NCBI GenBank assembly: GCA_903887975.1
Contig: CAISSD010000154.1
Coordinates: 1-5,865 of the forward strand
Direction: 5' to 3'
Length of the DNA: 5,865 nucleotides
Source of the DNA: an uncultured Legionellaceae bacterium
Lineage (GTDB): Bacteria > Pseudomonadota > Gammaproteobacteria > Legionellales > Legionellaceae
A program made the position numbers and the translations under genes. The notes under the pieces are model-generated. The model ran no database searches and had not been told where the DNA came from. It saw only the letters and a program-made list of their open reading frames with translations. The first letter of the stretch is position 1, and each line of letters opens with the position of its first letter. Positions 5,678-5,865 of this stretch are shown piece by piece.

Positions 5678-5865
5678 ATTCATCTTTATCAACATTAACA
5701 GATTGTAGCATTTCCAGCCCTTCCAATGATCAAATTTTAGTATTTACAACGACTTCTTCGTTAAATAAATGGACACCTTATACTCTATCAGGTGCAACAT
5801 TTAATGATACAACAAAAACAATTACAGTGTCAGGTACACCTGCATTATCTGGTTTGACAACAGAT
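5677..5865 (+). CDS. Phage tail-fibre-like protein fragment, no start, cut by window edge
   Basis: An open frame of 63 codons runs to the window edge, in a different frame from the truncated HEPN gene. It has no start codon of its own. The frame also stays open back to about 5566, but there it reads through HEPN coding sequence. The peptide includes STLTDCSISSPSNDQILVF (5-23), then a Ser/Thr-rich loop and KWTPYTLSG (31-39), and continues with short beta-like segments rich in Thr and Ser. The pattern L-x-D-x-x-I-x-S-P-x-x-x-Q-x-L ... K-W is one I associate with repeat modules of phage tail fibres and related viral surface proteins. That assignment rests on recall alone. By hand count the segment is about one third G+C, against about 42% in the adjacent HEPN gene, and it favours ACA and TTA codons. 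It could be a prophage remnant or sequence from another genome. Confidence 0.5.

Noticed and set aside
5675..5720. Simple frameshift instead of a truncation in the HEPN gene
   Set aside because: None of the three forward frames after 5677 resumes the expected family sequence with its Arg-Asn and His motif. One frame instead gives fibre-like sequence.
1..5865. CRISPR array, tRNA, rRNA or insertion sequence
   Set aside because: No regularly spaced repeats, cloverleaf-like segments, rRNA sequence, transposase motifs or terminal inverted repeats were seen on either strand.

Overview
The window looks like a chromosomal stretch of a moderately AT-rich gammaproteobacterium. The evidence is a CspD-type cold-shock protein, an LptM (YifL)-type lipoprotein gene directly upstream of dapF (as in enteric bacteria), and TrkA and TrkH proteins whose lengths (458 and 483 aa) match those of the E. 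coli proteins as I remember them. A Legionella/Coxiella-like relative is possible, but that is only an impression. The species cannot be fixed from this sequence.

Layout. Positions 1-239 hold the N-terminal part of a minus-strand alpha/beta hydrolase that runs off the left edge. A 110-bp divergent intergenic region (240-349) carries a plausible promoter for the rightward genes. A tightly packed plus-strand series follows: cspD (350-577), hemH (599-1600, TTG start), a 41-codon lptM gene (1597-1722), dapF (1712-2515), trkA (2522-3898) and trkH (3906-5357). The junctions between these genes are +21, -4, -11, +6 and +7 bases, which suggests one transcription unit. After a short AT-rich gap comes the start of a HEPN-type nucleotidyltransferase substrate-binding protein (5405-5677). 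It breaks off after 90 residues, before its catalytic or binding C-terminal region. In another reading frame, an open segment resembling a phage tail-fibre module (5677-5865) runs off the right edge.

How the genes work together. HemH finishes protoheme synthesis. LptM helps mature the LPS translocon. DapF makes meso-diaminopimelate for peptidoglycan and lysine. TrkA and TrkH form one potassium uptake system. CspD-like proteins bind single-stranded nucleic acid. Most of the cluster is therefore housekeeping (envelope, heme, potassium) and not a defence island.

The most notable places are the right-hand junction near 5675, which is either a real phage-related rearrangement or an assembly chimera, the cysteine-rich insert in HemH, the small lptM gene, and a 12-bp in-frame tandem duplication in dapF. 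I saw no clear evidence of a wholly new biological system.
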